Shown here: positions 12,188 through 13,130 of the stretch, in pieces
How positions within the stretch are numbered: the first letter of the stretch is position 1
Layout: every line of letters begins with the position of its first letter
Assembly (NCBI GenBank): GCA_964551435.1
Contig: CAZKBS010000033.1
Span: 1 to 13,130 of the forward strand
DNA from: UBA2020 sp964551435
GTDB taxonomy: Bacteria > Pseudomonadota > Alphaproteobacteria > Micavibrionales > UBA2020
Direction: 5' to 3'
Length of the DNA stretch: 13,130 bases
Position numbers and translations under genes: made by a program
The notes under the pieces: generated by a model
Seen by the model: the letters and a program-made list of their open reading frames with translations, nothing else
What the model was told of the DNA's origin: nothing
Databases searched by the model: none

Positions 12188-12745
12188 ATGCAGAAAATGA
12201 AAAGTACTAAAAATGTAAGTCGTTGGCTATTTATTTTGGCGATGTTTTTGGGATCAATTTTGATTAGTTATCAGATAGGAAAGTATTTTGAAAAAAAAAG
12301 AACACTCAAGATATTGATGACCATGGGGTACTGCCCCGAGACACAAAAAATAATGTCTGACCAAGATAAAGTTCTTCTTGCATTGAAACAGCTTAACGAA
12401 AGCGGTGTATTCTCTATGGGGTGGAATGAAGATGGCATGGGCAGTTTCAGTATGAGTCGTTATAAATACATCCCCTATCAGTCAGAAACAGAAATATTAG
12501 AAAAAAACCCAGACTGCTGTTCAGTCAAATACTATGAGGCAATGGATGGCAAGTCTCTAATCGGGAAGACTGTTGATAAATGGAAGCTTACAAAAACATG
12601 GCAGGAAAGGGGGGGCTATGCGGGACATGTCCACGTTAAGTATGCTGCCAAATTTTTGTCAAAAGAAGATGGAACGGAAAAATTGGGTATTGTAAGGGAG
12701 TTTGGCTCAATTACAAACTGTGGGAAATACAGCTGGCTAGACTAA
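12188..12745 (+). CDS. Single-pass membrane protein, unknown, AT-rich
   Basis: The product is 185 aa from ATG 12188, with GGAGG at 12172-12176 and a purine-rich AGAAGAGAG nearer; ATG 12197 is an alternative. One transmembrane helix (about residues 13-31, WLFILAMFLGSILISYQIG) is followed by a positively charged patch, EKKR. The remaining 150 residues are soluble, with several cysteines (GYCP, PDCCS, TNCG). By the positive-inside rule the orientation is unclear, since both flanks are basic. The codon use (AAA, ATT, TTG, AGA-rich) differs sharply from the genes left of the tRNA-Leu remnant, which points to horizontal acquisition. No known family or catalytic motif is seen. The next gene starts 28 nt on, so the two may be an operon. 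Confidence 0.75.
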   Translation: MQKMKSTKNVSRWLFILAMFLGSILISYQIGKYFEKKRTLKILMTMGYCPETQKIMSDQDKVLLALKQLNESGVFSMGWNEDGMGSFSMSRYKYIPYQSETEILEKNPDCCSVKYYEAMDGKSLIGKTVDKWKLTKTWQERGGYAGHVHVKYAAKFLSKEDGTEKLGIVREFGSITNCGKYSWLD

Positions 12746-12772
12746 TCTTATTTTTTAGAACGGAGAAATACA

Positions 12773-13123
12773 GTGGCGGACTCGATTAGCCTGTGTGAGT
12801 TTTCAGATAAATACTTAAGCACCAACATAGAAGATAAGACGATTACGCTTGACGCTTCCGAATACATGTCTACGGGAGCGGGGCGCTATGCAGTCGGGGC
12901 ACGCTTTGATATAATCAAGGCTTTTTTTGAAGCTCCAGAGGGAACTTTTGCAGCAGATACAAGCTATACGATGGCTGAGATCAAGGCTAAGTTAGGATTG
13001 CCTGATGATATAGATGCAAACCCAGAGAATGACAGTAATTTTGTTAATATTGATCAAAAAGCTGTAGATATCAACTTGCGTCAACCCCTATTTTGGAGTC
13101 CGGGTTCAATAGGTACAGCCTGA
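12773..13123 (+). CDS. Hypothetical acidic protein, 116 aa
   Basis: The frame starts at GTG 12773, supported by GGAGA at 12762-12766 with normal spacing, and ends at TGA 13121-13123. The product is soluble and acidic, with no signal peptide or membrane helix. It contains several D/E-rich segments (LPDDIDANPENDSNF) and ends in RQPLFWSPGSIGTA. Codon use is AT-rich like that of the gene 28 nt upstream. I do not recognise a family. Pairing of a membrane-anchored protein with a small acidic one is compatible with many two-gene modules, but nothing in the sequence selects one. Confidence 0.7.
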   Translation: MADSISLCEFSDKYLSTNIEDKTITLDASEYMSTGAGRYAVGARFDIIKAFFEAPEGTFAADTSYTMAEIKAKLGLPDDIDANPENDSNFVNIDQKAVDINLRQPLFWSPGSIGTA

Positions 13124-13130
13124 GCGATTT

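Overview
The window looks like a piece of an alphaproteobacterial chromosome, roughly 55-60% GC over most of its length. The evidence is a glnB-glnA pair behind a sigma-54-type promoter, a tRNA-His with G-1:C73 and an encoded CCA, a ParE-type topoisomerase IV subunit, and codon use typical of that class. I cannot place the order from the sequence alone.

Layout. (1) 1-810, minus: the N-terminal 270 codons of a secreted protein with 14-residue Gly-Asn repeats and a Pro/Ala tail, running off the left edge. (2) 883-2376, minus: the bifunctional NAD(P)H-hydrate repair enzyme Nnr, preceded by tRNA-His (2434-2509, minus). (3) 2510-2820: a 310-bp regulatory region with a sigma-54 promoter, an NtrC-like palindrome, three GTCAT repeats exactly 11 bp apart (PhoB-box-like) and the tRNA-His promoter. 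(4) 2821-4711, plus: glnB (PII) and glnA (type I glutamine synthetase), closed by a strong terminator. (5) 4779-6693, minus: a small 61-aa protein, an unrecognised secreted protein and a YciA-type acyl-CoA thioesterase. (6) 6824-8842, plus: parE. (7) 8912-11372, plus: three consecutive genes for exported proteins that share one roughly 111-residue helical domain, which I treat as divergent tandem paralogs. (8) 11607-13130: a tRNA-Leu(UAG) cut off after its anticodon arm, a broken HNH-nuclease-like relic, a GC-rich hairpin-dense block, and two AT-rich unrecognised genes. This last part looks like the edge of a genomic island.

How the parts work together. glnB and glnA form the nitrogen-assimilation core, with PII sensing nitrogen and energy status and GlnA making glutamine; the upstream sites suggest NtrC/sigma-54 control. 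Nnr, ParE and the thioesterase are housekeeping genes. The most novel content is the envelope trio at 8912-11372. Its members share the W-[AE]-N-[DE]-x-x-[YF] start and Y-A-x-x end of a helical domain, but have different export signals (two Sec signal peptides, one probable lipoprotein). The second and third members have their own predicted promoters and terminators, and the second has a structured leader. The next most interesting item is the tRNA-Leu breakpoint and its foreign-looking downstream DNA.
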